A stretch of 64,000 nt of DNA from an uncultured Pseudomonadales bacterium (GCA_949372635.1 CASIAB010000002.1:62001-126000); one strand, 5' to 3'. Positions 9,235-19,084 are shown, counted from the first letter of the stretch. Numbers and translations are program-made. The notes: generated from the sequence alone by a model not told the origin.

Positions 9235-10419
9235 ATGACAGACAAGAACATGCGACGGTCTATTGATACATTGCTTCTGCATGACGAGCGTCACTCCAAA
9301 GGCGCTTTAGCTCCGCCGATTTACCAAACGTCACTTTTTACTTTCGATTCCTATCAAGCAATGGTCGACCGCTTTAGGGGTGAAACAGATCATGCTGTCT
9401 ACTCTCGCATTGATAATCCTACTGTGTCTGTGCTGCTGGAGAAGATCTGCCTATTAGAAGGCGGTGAAAAAGCCCTGGCATTCTCAAGCGGGATTGCGGC
9501 AATCAGTAACGCAATACTCGGCTTAGTCAAAACAGGCGATCGAGTTGTCTGCGTTAAGCATTGTTATCCTGATACCTACCGCTTGTTGCAGGTAATCTGT
9601 GCCCGATTTGAAGTTACGACGGAATTCGTTGACGGCACTGACCTTCTTGCAATCGAAAGCGCCTTGCCCGGTGCCAAACTTCTCTTTCTCGAGAGCCCTA
9701 CAACCCTGCTGTTTGAAGAGCAAGACCTCACCAGAATCGCGGCGCTTGCAAAGGCTGCTGATGTCACCACGATAATCGACAACAGCTGGGCAACGCCGAT
9801 TTTTCAGCAGCCGCTTAAGTCTGGGATCGATCTAGTTGTCCACTCCGCTTCAAAGTACATCTCTGGACATAGCGACACCGTCGCCGGCTTGTTGGTCGGT
9901 AACGGCGCACTAATCGATAAATTGGTCAATGAGACAACGCCCTATCTCGGTGCCAAGTTATCGGCATCCGAAGCGGCGTTGTTGTTACGCGGATTGCGAA
10001 CGCTGCCGCTGCGCCTGCAACGTCATCAGGAGAGTGCGCTGATGATAGCAAAGCGCATTTCCGATCATCCGACCGTAACCGCAGTGCACCACCCGGGTCT
10101 TAGTCCCGCGCCCCACTCCTTATTGAGTGGCTATGGTGGTCTATTCAGCTTTGAAGTTGATAATTCGATCAACATACCGGCCTTTTGCAATTCATTGGAC
10201 TTATTTCGGCTTGGTGTCAGTTGGGGTGGGTACGAAAGCCTGATTATGCCGGCAGAAGTTTCTATCAATCAGGCAGGGTCACCGAGTGCAGCGATAGACT
10301 TTGGCGTTCCAACCAGACTCATTCGCTTATTCGTGGGGCTCGATGATCCAAAAGATCTTTGGCAAGACCTCCATGCGGCACTTGCCTCGGCGCTGTCTAG
10401 CGATACCTCCAATGCGTAA
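9235..10419 (+). CDS. metC: Cystathionine beta-lyase / trans-sulfuration PLP enzyme
   Basis: 394 residues. Family motifs are clear: YSRIDNPT near residue 60, ALAFSSGIAAIS, TTIIDNSWATP, and the PLP lysine in VVHSASKYISGHSD near residue 208. The C-terminus has LFRLGVSWGGYESL, and RLFVGLDDPKDLWQDL closes the family. The reaction would be cleavage of cystathionine to homocysteine, pyruvate and ammonia in the cytoplasm; gamma-lyase or synthase activity cannot be excluded, though the sequence around LGVSWGGYESL is more beta-lyase-like. It overlaps the next gene by 8 bases, so the antiporter is in the same operon. Confidence 0.88.
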   Translation: MTDKNMRRSIDTLLLHDERHSKGALAPPIYQTSLFTFDSYQAMVDRFRGETDHAVYSRIDNPTVSVLLEKICLLEGGEKALAFSSGIAAISNAILGLVKTGDRVVCVKHCYPDTYRLLQVICARFEVTTEFVDGTDLLAIESALPGAKLLFLESPTTLLFEEQDLTRIAALAKAADVTTIIDNSWATPIFQQPLKSGIDLVVHSASKYISGHSDTVAGLLVGNGALIDKLVNETTPYLGAKLSASEAALLLRGLRTLPLRLQRHQESALMIAKRISDHPTVTAVHHPGLSPAPHSLLSGYGGLFSFEVDNSINIPAFCNSLDLFRLGVSWGGYESLIMPAEVSINQAGSPSAAIDFGVPTRLIRLFVGLDDPKDLWQDLHAALASALSSDTSNA

Positions 10420-11821
10420 ACCCATTTCCCTTTTTGAAGCAGCACTGCCGCTTCTCACCATGCTGGCTTGTCTTGTGATTGGCGGATTTTTCTTCCCAAT
10501 GGGCACGGAGTTGTTGGTACTCGTGATGCTCATCGCTGGCGCCGTGGCCGGTGTTATCGCAGCACGGCATGGTCATGACTGGGATGCTATTCAACGAACG
10601 ACAGGCGGAAAAATTGCATCAGTACTGCCGGTTATTCTGATCTTGTTGTCGATCGGAATGTTGATTGGTACGTGGATGTTCAGTGGCACCATACCAATGT
10701 TGATCTATTATGGAGTGCAGTTGATCGATCCGCAGTACATGATCATCACTGCGTTTCTAGTGACTGCGATGATGTCCCTAACCGGCTCATCATGGGCAGC
10801 GGCGGGCACAATCGGTGTCGCGCTAATGGGAGTAGCTGCTGCAATCGGCGCACCGTTAGCCGCAACTGCAGGGGCAGTAGTTTCCGGTGCTTATTTCGGA
10901 GACAAACTCTCACCCTTGTCTGACCAGACCAACATCTGCGCTATCAGCGCCAATGCTAATCTTTATGATCACATTCGTAATATGGTCTACACGGCAGGGC
11001 CATCTTTTTTAGTTGCCATGCTGGTTTACTTTGCTGCCGGCACAATGGCAGACAGTGACTCAGCGACAGGATCAGATATCGATTACCCTATTCTTCGCGA
11101 AATCGAGCAGACCTACACCGTGAGTTGGCTCGTATTTATACCCGCGATAATAGTCATTCTCGGCACATTTAATCGCAAACCAGCAGCCCTGGTAATGATA
11201 GTTTCCTCAGTTACCGCAATGGCAGTTGGAATCAGTATGCACGGATTCAGTGCCTACAATGCAATCTTAAGCGCAACCTCAGGGTTCAATGTGAGCATGA
11301 TCGACACGATGACGAATGCGCCTAGTGACATGCTCCAAACCTTGTTAAACCGAGGCGGCGTCAACTCGATGTCGACCACACTCATCATCATTGTTGCGGC
11401 GTTTCTGCTTGCCGCCGGTATGAATGTGTCTGGCGCGCTGGACAAACTGCTGCAAACGATGCTCGAGCGTGTGCAATCTGTATTTGGTCTAATCGCAGCA
11501 ACGCTGGCATCAGGTGCCACGATGATTGCACTGACCAGCCACGGCGGTGTCACGGCACTAATCGTCGGTGGTTTGTTTCAGGATAGCTATCGCGATCGAG
11601 GATTAGCCCCTGAGAACCTCTCTCGTTCACTAGAAGACTCAGTGACAATTCTCGAACCACTACTGCCTTGGACCGTATCAGCTATCTTTATGGCAACAAC
11701 TCTTGGTGTGCCTACTGTGGAGTACATGCCATGGGCAGTGTTTTGTATGACTGGCTGGATATTTTCGTTGTTACTGGCTGCATTTTACACACGAACTGGA
11801 TTTGGATTGAAGTCGCTGTAA
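10412..11821 (+). CDS. nhaC: NhaC family Na+/H+ antiporter
   Basis: 469 residues from the ATG at 10412, which overlaps the metC stop (AATGCGTAA) by 8 bases; upstream in-frame starts lie deep inside metC and are not credible. About 11 to 12 membrane helices. The NhaC signature GAYFGDKLSPLSDQTN is present near residue 165, and a second conserved stretch SLEDSVTILEPLLPW lies near the end. The protein exchanges Na+ for H+ in the inner membrane; some NhaC relatives exchange malate or lactate. Operon placement with metC could mean it supports import or pH balance around amino acid use, but that is a guess. Confidence 0.9.
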   Translation: MRKPISLFEAALPLLTMLACLVIGGFFFPMGTELLVLVMLIAGAVAGVIAARHGHDWDAIQRTTGGKIASVLPVILILLSIGMLIGTWMFSGTIPMLIYYGVQLIDPQYMIITAFLVTAMMSLTGSSWAAAGTIGVALMGVAAAIGAPLAATAGAVVSGAYFGDKLSPLSDQTNICAISANANLYDHIRNMVYTAGPSFLVAMLVYFAAGTMADSDSATGSDIDYPILREIEQTYTVSWLVFIPAIIVILGTFNRKPAALVMIVSSVTAMAVGISMHGFSAYNAILSATSGFNVSMIDTMTNAPSDMLQTLLNRGGVNSMSTTLIIIVAAFLLAAGMNVSGALDKLLQTMLERVQSVFGLIAATLASGATMIALTSHGGVTALIVGGLFQDSYRDRGLAPENLSRSLEDSVTILEPLLPWTVSAIFMATTLGVPTVEYMPWAVFCMTGWIFSLLLAAFYTRTGFGLKSL

Positions 11822-11827
11822 GTTAAT

Positions 11828-11865
11828 GGACTAAAAACGTGGTCTGTCCACGATTTATCTAGTCC
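11828..11865. terminator. Possible bidirectional hairpin between convergent genes
   Basis: GGACTA and TAGTCC flank an inner CGTGG/CCACG stem between nhaC and the convergent binding-protein gene. The two stems are joined by unpaired A/T-rich arms and no clear T run follows, so termination is only suggested by position. Confidence 0.35.
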
Positions 11866-11871
11866 CATTTC

Positions 11872-12609
11872 CTACTTGAGTGGAAATTTGGTTTGGTCAA
11901 TAAAAGCATTCACTGCGGAAAGCAGGTTTTGGCTATTATTGGAAACGACGAAAACTGACTCTTCGCGCTGCCCCGGCGTAAGGTCATGGTGATCGATCAG
12001 AATTATTTCTTCGCCGTGTGACGGAATAATTTGACCATCGAGCGCATAATATTCAGCCTCAGCGATGGCATCGAGCTCCCCGATATCGAAATCTGCGTAA
12101 AGCTGAGCGAAAGTATCGGTCGTTCTGACGATAACTCCATCTGGTGCGCGACGATTAACATCGCGCTCAGCCGCCATTCCTACAACGACCCCGACGGTCT
12201 TTCCAATGAAATCGCTAATGTGTTCATAGCGTTCCTGGTCTGCAGGATTAATACGCAACGCCCTTCGCTCGTAAAGAAACGCCGCGGAAAATGTCGCTCC
12301 TGGATGGGCACGGTCTGGAAAATTCGCCACATTGGTTGCGACTAAATCGACTTCATCTGTGCTAGCTAGTAGCCACGATTCATTAAAAGGAACGACAACC
12401 CAAGAAATCTCTAGTTCCTGTTCGGCAGCAAACTGCTCGACATACTGCCTGATCCAGAGCTGCGAGTCATACTGATTAGTGGGGGCGCTCGATGTCACTG
12501 CAACGGTAAGCACTCCTGATCTTAACGTCTGGATTTGTTGATCTACTGCGCATCCATTTACGGCCACACAAAAGCAGAGCAGGGTAATCGTTGTTACTAG
12601 CTTTTTCAT
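11872..12609 (-). CDS. Family 3 solute-binding lipoprotein, MltF N-domain-like
   Basis: 245 residues from the ATG at 12609, which has GAGGA 8 bases upstream; a TTG at 12624 is less likely. The N-terminus MKKLVTTITLLCFCVAVNGC is a lipoprotein signal with its lipobox Cys near residue 20. The rest is a family 3 periplasmic binding fold: LRSGVLTVAVTSSAPT at the start, VDLVATNVANFPDRA, KTVGVVVGMAAERDV and LDAIAEAEYYALDG. There is no lytic transglycosylase domain, so it is only the binding half seen in MltF. It stands alone with no ABC permease or ATPase beside it, so it may sense a ligand rather than feed a transporter. Confidence 0.75.
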   Translation of the reverse strand: MKKLVTTITLLCFCVAVNGCAVDQQIQTLRSGVLTVAVTSSAPTNQYDSQLWIRQYVEQFAAEQELEISWVVVPFNESWLLASTDEVDLVATNVANFPDRAHPGATFSAAFLYERRALRINPADQERYEHISDFIGKTVGVVVGMAAERDVNRRAPDGVIVRTTDTFAQLYADFDIGELDAIAEAEYYALDGQIIPSHGEEIILIDHHDLTPGQREESVFVVSNNSQNLLSAVNAFIDQTKFPLK

Positions 12610-12753
12610 TTCATTTATCCTCAAGATCCGTAAATATTTTCCTGAACTATTCCCGCTAGATGCTACAAGTATTAGCGACTAGGGAGCTGGATGGTCAGAG
12701 AAGCTCAGGCTGACACCAACAGTTTAACAACTAAATGGTGCGAGGTGAGCCTC

Positions 12754-12783
12754 TTGATTAGCGCTATGGATTGCCGTTATAGA
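12754..12783 (+). promoter_or_regulatory. Candidate sigma-70 promoter for the amidase
   Basis: TTGATT at 12754-12759 and TATAGA at 12778-12783 with an 18-base spacer, about 90 bases before the amidase start. It is a fair match to the sigma-70 consensus with nothing else supporting it. Confidence 0.3.
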
Positions 12784-12874
12784 ATGGCAAGGCAAGCTTC
12801 ACAGTTTCTATTATCTGTTGTATTTTAATCTGTTCCTTTCTTTCCAGTAGTCGAATTCGAAAATGGAGTATCGC

Positions 12875-14284
12875 ATGACACCACTTTGGCAACTCAGCGC
12901 CACCGATCAGGCAGCGGGTATTCGTGATGGAAGTTTTACCTCAGCCGCTGTTGTTGAATCAGTACTTGAGCGCGTGGCACAAAAAAACCCCGAACTAAAT
13001 GCCATCGTCGACCCTATGGAAGAGCAGGCGCTATTGGCATCGGAAAAAGCCGATAACGCGGTAGCAAGTGGCAGGAAATTAGGACTCTTGCACGGAGTGC
13101 CCGTAACCATCAAAGTGAATGTCGATACTAAAGGGAGGCCAACTACCAACGGAATGGAGGCATTCAAAGATGTCATCGCACCAGACAATTCACCCATCGT
13201 ACAAAATCTATTGAACGCTGGCGCCATCATTGTCGGTCGCACCAATACGCCAGAAATGTCCATGCGCTTGACTACGGATAATCCGCTGTATGGCCTCACA
13301 CGGAATCCTTGGAATTTAGAAATGTCGCCCGGCGGATCTTCTGGGGGAGCTGCTGCATCTGCTGCATCGGGTTTTGGAGCCATTCATCACGGAAATGATA
13401 TTGCAGGTTCGCTGCGCTACCCCGCCACAGCCTGCGGTGTGAGTACGCTTAAGCCAGGGCTGGGACGGGTGCCAGCTTATCTTCCTTCTGCAAAAGCTGA
13501 GCGCGGCATGCTGGCACAACTCATGTCAGTGCAAGGAGCCATTTGTCGCGAAATAAAAGATGTGAGACTCGCGACACAAGTGTTGATTGGACATGACCCT
13601 CGCGACCCCTGGCATGTTCCGATGCCTTTTAGTCAGCCAGGCTCGGGGTTATCGAAAATTGGCTTTAGCCGTGAAGCCCACGGTTATCCCATTCACGATG
13701 GCATTCTTGCCAACTTAGACAGAGCCGCGTCCATACTTGAAGAAGCGGGTTACCAGGTAGAGGAGATTGAGACTCCTCCCATTGCCGAAGCTGCTAAAGC
13801 ATGGCTTCAGGTAACCAATTTCGAAATGAAGAAGACTCTTGAACCTGTGTTCAACGAACACGGTAGCGAGATCATCAAGCAAATTTTCGGTTGTTATTAC
13901 AAACTGGAAGACATGGTGGATGCCGAGGGTTACTTATTCGGTATTGCTGAACGTACTCGTATGGTCCGCGAATGGAATCTTTTATTGGCAGACTATCCAC
14001 TGATATTGACTCCTTTCTTAATGCGGCCAGGCTATGCCAGTGACTTTGATGAAACCTTCGAAGGTGTTAAAGATCTTTTTGATTCCTCCATCTACAGTTA
14101 CGGCGTGAATTATCTGGGCATGCCTGCGGGCGTTGTGCCAGTAGACCTGGTGGAAGGCCTGCCATCGGGAATACAGCTGATTGGTCAGAAATGGCGAGAA
14201 GACCTTATCTTAGATGCGATGGAGGTCATCGAAAATGCTACGGGCGTGATGACGAGAAAGCTTTGGGATCGAGAAGCAGATTAA
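12875..14284 (+). CDS. Amidase, amidase signature family
   Basis: 469 residues from the ATG at 12875, preferred because GGAG ends 6 bases before it; the ATG at 12863 would add four residues. The Ser-Ser-Lys triad is visible: Lys in GVPVTIKVNVD, the cis-Ser in the glycine-rich SPGGSSGGAAA, and the nucleophile Ser in NDIAGSLRYPA. The family hydrolyses amides to acid and ammonia, usually in the cytoplasm; no signal peptide is seen. Relatives include GatA, which this is not, since it lacks GatB/GatC neighbours. A nitrile hydratase operon lies 26 kb away and could supply amides, but the two are not linked. Confidence 0.9.
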   Translation: MTPLWQLSATDQAAGIRDGSFTSAAVVESVLERVAQKNPELNAIVDPMEEQALLASEKADNAVASGRKLGLLHGVPVTIKVNVDTKGRPTTNGMEAFKDVIAPDNSPIVQNLLNAGAIIVGRTNTPEMSMRLTTDNPLYGLTRNPWNLEMSPGGSSGGAAASAASGFGAIHHGNDIAGSLRYPATACGVSTLKPGLGRVPAYLPSAKAERGMLAQLMSVQGAICREIKDVRLATQVLIGHDPRDPWHVPMPFSQPGSGLSKIGFSREAHGYPIHDGILANLDRAASILEEAGYQVEEIETPPIAEAAKAWLQVTNFEMKKTLEPVFNEHGSEIIKQIFGCYYKLEDMVDAEGYLFGIAERTRMVREWNLLLADYPLILTPFLMRPGYASDFDETFEGVKDLFDSSIYSYGVNYLGMPAGVVPVDLVEGLPSGIQLIGQKWREDLILDAMEVIENATGVMTRKLWDREAD

Positions 14285-14347
14285 CAGGAAGCAAAGAGAC
14301 CCGGGAGAGTTACATACATGAGTTATGTTCCTAAATAGTATCAGTCA

Positions 14348-16132
14348 TTATGGCAAAGCAAACACATAAACATTAGCACCGCGACTTGGGCGTAATTCCG
14401 GCGTCAGGTTTACTTGTCCACTGCCAGTATTAACCGCGACATATTGTTTCTCATCGACGGCAAAGGTAATCGGATAGCCACTAACAGAAGAGCCAAGATT
14501 AACTTCCCACAGGATCTCGCCAGTGTCTTGGTCATGGGCGCGAAAGCGGCCATTGGAATCGCCACCGAAGATAAGTCCACCGCCAGTAGCGACTAGTGAC
14601 ATGGTGCCTGCACGCTGTTCATAGAGCCATTCAGTCTTACCTGTCTCCGCCGAGATGGCACGGACTGTTCCAAGGTTCTCTGTGCCCGGAGTTAACTGAT
14701 GGCGAGCCGCCAATGAATAGATAGCCAAGCCGCCTTGGCCACCCGTAGTTAACGCTTGGGCAGTCTCACTTTCAAAGTTTGCAGTGGCCATCATATTGGC
14801 GCACGTATTTCTAAGTGGGTAATACATGGTATTGGTCAGTGGGCTATATGCCCCCGCTTCCCAATCTTTGCCGCCGGTCCACGTCGGACAAACGAAAACC
14901 ACTTGTTCCGATTCACGGAATATCACTTCGGGATTTTCAGTGACGGCGCCTGTTGCACCATCAATCTCTTGAATAACGTTTTGATGAACAGTAGGAGTCG
15001 CCCAGAGAAATTCACCGGTAGCTCGATCCAGCGTGTAAACGACACCGGTCTTACCCGGAATGCCAGTAATAACTTTGCGGACTTCACCGAAATCAAGGTC
15101 CGGATTTATCCACGTCACCGCATCAGGGTCGGGTGCCACTCGGGTTTCAACTAATAACCTTTCGAAGGGGTGATCTAAATCCCAGTGATCATTCAAGTGC
15201 TGGTAGTACCAGCGCATCTCTCCGGTATCTACTTCCAAGGCCATAGTCGAATTATGAAAAAGATGCTTGTTGTCCACACCACCGAGGTAAAACTTCGGTG
15301 CCGGAGAGGTGACAGAAGTACCAAGAATGATGAGCTTAAGCTCGGGGTCGTAGCTGGGCACCATCCACGAGCCAACATGCTGCCGCTGATCGAAAGGCAC
15401 ATCTCCCCAAGTTTCGTCGCCCGGTTCGCCTGGCGCCGGTATTAATCGGCGTCGCCATAACTCTGCACCGGTGCTGGCATCGTGTGCCGTAATGACGCAA
15501 GCATTGGGGCCACCCCATGGCCGGCAGCTACGACCAGAAATGACTCTACCGTCGGCGATGATGGGGCCGGAACTGTGCGTGGCAGAGTTGACTTTATAGT
15601 CAAAAATTTTCGTTTCCCAAACCATTTCACCGGTGAGGGCATCCAGAGCGAAAACAAAATTGTCATCGCTGGTATTAATAATGAGGTTTTCGTAAATCGC
15701 TAGATTACGGTTATTACGGGCATTGCCTCCGACCATCTCATAGAGATCGTCTGGAATATCACGGCGATATTCCCAGATGAGATCTCCGGACTCGGCATCT
15801 ACCGCCTGAATAACATCGCTAGCCTGAGGTATATACAAAATACCGTTATAAGCCAAGGGTGTTATTTCGCCGGTTCCGATCTCTAAATCGCGAGTCCACA
15901 CCATGCGTAATTGATCTACGTTGCTGCGATCTATTTGATCTAGTGGGCTGTAGCCCCAACTATCTAGGGTTCTGCGCCACATTAACCAATCGCTATCTGC
16001 AGGATTTTGTAACATCGCGTCGGTTACTGGCACAAAGTCGTCTTGCGCTAGAGAATTGAGCGGCAGGGAAAGAAATAGAGCGAAACAGACGAGATACTTA
16101 TAGCATTTTATTCGCGGAGTATGATCAAACAT
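14348..16132 (-). CDS. PQQ-dependent dehydrogenase (quinoprotein), periplasmic
   Basis: 594 residues with a Sec signal ending near SLAQD. AGGAG lies 8 bases before the ATG. It is an eight-bladed beta-propeller, with tryptophan-docking repeats such as ALTGEMVWETKI, ASTGAELWRRRL, RATGEFLWATP and DTGEILWEVNLG. The opening WLMWRRTLDSWGYSPLDQI is usual for alcohol-dehydrogenase-like quinoproteins. HWDLDHPFE carries the likely catalytic Asp. The adjacent-cysteine disulfide ring of methanol dehydrogenase is not seen; instead two spaced Cys occur in SGRSCRPWGGPNAC. The substrate is probably an alcohol, aldehyde or similar. No cytochrome gene sits beside this copy, unlike the second quinoprotein at 36.4 kb. 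Confidence 0.88.
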   Translation of the reverse strand: MFDHTPRIKCYKYLVCFALFLSLPLNSLAQDDFVPVTDAMLQNPADSDWLMWRRTLDSWGYSPLDQIDRSNVDQLRMVWTRDLEIGTGEITPLAYNGILYIPQASDVIQAVDAESGDLIWEYRRDIPDDLYEMVGGNARNNRNLAIYENLIINTSDDNFVFALDALTGEMVWETKIFDYKVNSATHSSGPIIADGRVISGRSCRPWGGPNACVITAHDASTGAELWRRRLIPAPGEPGDETWGDVPFDQRQHVGSWMVPSYDPELKLIILGTSVTSPAPKFYLGGVDNKHLFHNSTMALEVDTGEMRWYYQHLNDHWDLDHPFERLLVETRVAPDPDAVTWINPDLDFGEVRKVITGIPGKTGVVYTLDRATGEFLWATPTVHQNVIQEIDGATGAVTENPEVIFRESEQVVFVCPTWTGGKDWEAGAYSPLTNTMYYPLRNTCANMMATANFESETAQALTTGGQGGLAIYSLAARHQLTPGTENLGTVRAISAETGKTEWLYEQRAGTMSLVATGGGLIFGGDSNGRFRAHDQDTGEILWEVNLGSSVSGYPITFAVDEKQYVAVNTGSGQVNLTPELRPSRGANVYVFALP

Positions 16133-16443
16133 CGGCGGGCTCCTAGGGACTGGTTTCCTTGAAAAGAACAGCTCTCTTCTTGTTATTTAAAAGTCTTTGA
16201 GATCCACCCTACCTCATGTTTTAGAAATTTTCTATCGCGCCAGATATTCTTTTATCGCTGCCATAAAGGCAGAGTTGTATTTCTAATGTTGCCGTGGCAG
16301 TGCTGGGACTCTGAGCCACACTAGAAAACACGCCTAATTGCTTAGATTAAAAACCGCTAAGAGCCTAAACTGAAGGCATACGTATCATTTGGGCGCAGTC
16401 CTGAGTTACCCAACCTATAGTTTAACTTGTAGGGGGTCAAAAA
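16133..16443. other. Intergenic region between divergent genes
   Basis: 311 bases between the leftward quinoprotein and the rightward small secreted gene. It should hold both promoters, but I could not fix either. The only clear signal is an AGGGGG ribosome site just before the 16444 ATG. Confidence 0.5.
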
Positions 16444-16875
16444 ATGTTTACGATTCGCAAATTTTTTTTTATTCTTGTATTAATCCTACCTCACTCTCTG
16501 AATGCACAGAGGTGTCGCGAAATGACGGGTCTGTGGAAGGGGCATATGCGTATCGTTACCTCTCCTAATCTACGTTCTGATGACTTGGTCGCAGGCGGTG
16601 TAGTAATCAACGAAGCTGATTTAGAGTTAACGATAATCGCGCAAGAAGGTGAGGTATTCATTGGCTCTTCACAGCTCTCGACAATGGCCCGCTGAGTTAA
16701 ACCCATTCACGTCTATGGCTCAGTTCGATCAACCGGCCGTGAAGAGATATTTATCGCCTCTCTAGGCGGTCATGGCCAGCCCTGGTTCGAAAACAACAAC
16801 AGTTTTGAGTACTGTTATTCATCACCGGGCACTGACAGTATTGTTTTCTACTGCGCGAAACTCAAAAAAGAATAG
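16444..16875 (+). pseudogene. Small secreted protein gene interrupted by an in-frame TGA
   Basis: A strong ribosome site (AGGGGG, about 7 bases before the ATG) leads to a Sec signal ending at LNAQ and a mature start CREMTGLWKGHM. The frame meets TGA at 16693-16695 after 83 codons, yet stays open and protein-like for 59 more codons (VKPIHVYGSVRSTGREEIF and later FYCAKLKKE) up to TAG at 16873. The full product would be about 143 residues with paired cysteines on each side of the stop. A single C-to-T change (CGA to TGA) would explain it. Function is not recognised. Readthrough or selenocysteine is possible but nothing supports it. The first 83 codons alone may be made. Confidence 0.6.
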
Positions 16876-17001
16876 TCGAACTCGCAGAAGCGTGTTGGGA
16901 TGCTAATACCAATATCTCTCAGCGGGCTAGTATTCATTGAAATTGCGTTTTCTTGCTTTCTTGCTCAAGTCATACACCGCTATCAACGGTTCTGGCCTGA
17001 A

Positions 17002-18219
17002 TTAAAACTGCCGTTGCAGAAGCTGCAGAATCTCTGCGCGGTTGTTAACCGTTTGGTTAGTTAGAATCACGAACGGATACAGGCCATCGGGTCCGCGGAT
17101 GTAGCCGGCGAAATTGTAAACACCAGTCAAAGTGCCACTCTTACGTAGCACTCCGTCCACCTCTTCTAGCAGATCGAAATAGGGCTTAAAGACTTCGAGA
17201 ATACGCATCATGCCAGCTGCACTAATGCGCTGGGTACGGGATAGGCCTGAGCCCTCCAACATAAGCAGAGACTGTGGGTCGCTTCCAAAACTATCTCCGT
17301 ATAGTTCTGCGAGCTGTTGCTGCAGTGCAGCACGCGCAGCCTCGATCGTGGCTGGGTAGCCGCTGGTTTGTGCCCCGAGTGTTAAAAAAAGCTGATTGGC
17401 GATGAAGTTGTTGGAGTAACGCAGCATGCCATCTAGGTTATCGCGCAGGGATTGCGAACTGCGATGGCTATAAAAAAGTGTCCACTCGTCTGTCACAGCT
17501 TGTTGATGAAAGTCCGCATCGGATACGGTGATGCCTGAGTCTATAAAAAAGTGCCGAAATAGTTGTTGAACCTGTCGCAAGCCAGCGGCTGGGTCATCAC
17601 CCAGATTGATCCGTTGTGGTTCGCCTTGGGAAAGCTGCTCGCCTAGTTCGCGAGCAAGCGCTGTTAAGGGAGTCTGTGCCTCGCCCGTAACCAGTTTACC
17701 GTCTGTTGTCCATGTCAGGTTCACCGTGTTGAAATTTACAGCCAAGGCACTATTGCGAGCAGCGTAGGGCTGATCACTTCCGCTCTCAATGGGTAGGTCG
17801 GAATTCGGTTCGAAGGCGGAGTCGTCCATGACTAGTCGGCGAATCTGCTGCAGTCCGCGCCGGCCGAGAGTATTGGCAATACGGGCAATCTCCTCAGACA
17901 CCAGAAATGGGTCGCCTAAGCCCCGGATCAAAAGGTCTCCACTGCCATTGCGATAAAAATGAGTCTCGAAGCGGAAATCTTCACCAAGCGTGCTCAGAGC
18001 CACCTGCGCTAGCGGGATCTTAAGAATAGACGCCGGCACCAAAGGTATATCGGGGTTGAGACTCACCAGCGTCTCACCACTTGGCGAGCGCAGCATCACG
18101 CTGCCATCGCCAACCAAAGTGACTAAACGATCCTGAGCCGCAACGGGGAGAGCCAGAGCGCAGACTAGCAACAACAGTGAAAGCGTGAACATGTGCAGAA
18201 TGTGAGAAGCGTGTTTCAA
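17002..18219 (-). CDS. dacB: D-alanyl-D-alanine carboxypeptidase/endopeptidase, PBP4 family
   Basis: 405 residues, a little shorter than E. coli DacB (477). The Sec signal ends at PVAAQ. All three penicillin-binding motifs are visible: SILK (Ser 64, Lys 67), YSNN near residue 268, and KSGTL near residue 362. The region between them contains the extra domains that mark PBP4. In the periplasm it trims the last D-Ala of peptidoglycan stems or cuts D-Ala-mDAP cross-links. The gene stands alone, 127 bases from the preceding damaged gene and 235 from the next. Confidence 0.9.
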   Translation of the reverse strand: MKHASHILHMFTLSLLLLVCALALPVAAQDRLVTLVGDGSVMLRSPSGETLVSLNPDIPLVPASILKIPLAQVALSTLGEDFRFETHFYRNGSGDLLIRGLGDPFLVSEEIARIANTLGRRGLQQIRRLVMDDSAFEPNSDLPIESGSDQPYAARNSALAVNFNTVNLTWTTDGKLVTGEAQTPLTALARELGEQLSQGEPQRINLGDDPAAGLRQVQQLFRHFFIDSGITVSDADFHQQAVTDEWTLFYSHRSSQSLRDNLDGMLRYSNNFIANQLFLTLGAQTSGYPATIEAARAALQQQLAELYGDSFGSDPQSLLMLEGSGLSRTQRISAAGMMRILEVFKPYFDLLEEVDGVLRKSGTLTGVYNFAGYIRGPDGLYPFVILTNQTVNNRAEILQLLQRQF

Positions 18220-18454
18220 CTTATTTAATGGCCGGTTGAATTAAAGGATTAGAGTAGTTCGATCGCCGAACTTTGGCAATACTAATGGGGGTTGGAGGCC
18301 AGAGCAGACGTGGAGACATGTTAGGTCTATCCGCTCCTCTATGGCACCGTGCCATCATTCAGTAAAATAACTCTGCGCCTTTCTAGCAAATTTACTGTAT
18401 TTTTACTTTAGTACTTTTTTAACGGTCTTTTTACCAGCTTTGAACTAGTTGACT

Positions 18455-19084
18455 ATGAGAAAACTCGCACTGCTTCTGTTCATATGTACTATCCCAATGG
18501 CTCAGGGCCAAGTGGATGCGCCGCCTGCCTATCCTCGTGACGGGGCTATCAAAATGCTGGAGAACAAGCACGTCATCGTTTGGGATATTAGTTGGCTGAA
18601 ACAAGACTACCCCATCCACCGTCATCGCTATGACCATACTGGCGTGTACTACAGTCCGGGTGACAGGATAATTACCTCGACTGAGGGTGAGGCTCGCGAG
18701 GTCCATACAGACGCTTGGAACATTTCGTTTCAGCTTGCCGGTGTGACGCACACTGAGTCCGGCATTAGTGATGAACCACTTCGTGCCGTTTTTATTCAGA
18801 TCAAACGTCCGGTTACTGGCGCAATAGAAGCAAATTCATTACTGCCTCAGTTCCCGCATGATTCTCCGCTGGAGCGCCGCTCAAACAAGAGAATTAAAGT
18901 GTGGGAATACGATGAGTACTTTTCAAGCACTGTCGACCCAGCGCATTATCATGGCAATGATGCAGTAGTAGTCTGGTTTGATGCTGATATCCAAGCGAAT
19001 GTGCATTTTATCTCGAGAGGTGCGGTACACAGCAATGACATTCCCACTGCAGCGTTTGGAGCGTTTATCTTCGAGATCCTTTGA
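18455..19084 (+). CDS. Secreted protein with two cupin-like halves, unknown function
   Basis: 209 residues from the ATG at 18455; a TTG two codons earlier is also in frame. A Sec signal ends at QGQVD. The mature part has two similar halves, each with histidine-rich strands typical of a small beta-barrel: YPIHRHRYDHTGVYYSPGD with EVHTDAW in the first, and DPAHYHGNDAVVVWFDAD with GAVHSND in the second. The histidines could bind a metal. I do not recognise a named family beyond a cupin-like fold. It lies before the first of the 340-residue secreted proteins but 190 bases away, so co-transcription is uncertain. Confidence 0.65.
   Translation: MRKLALLLFICTIPMAQGQVDAPPAYPRDGAIKMLENKHVIVWDISWLKQDYPIHRHRYDHTGVYYSPGDRIITSTEGEAREVHTDAWNISFQLAGVTHTESGISDEPLRAVFIQIKRPVTGAIEANSLLPQFPHDSPLERRSNKRIKVWEYDEYFSSTVDPAHYHGNDAVVVWFDADIQANVHFISRGAVHSNDIPTAAFGAFIFEIL

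Noticed and set aside
16693-16695. TGA as a selenocysteine codon
   Set aside because: No plausible bacterial SECIS hairpin was seen right after it and the protein does not look like a known selenoprotein; a nonsense change is simpler.
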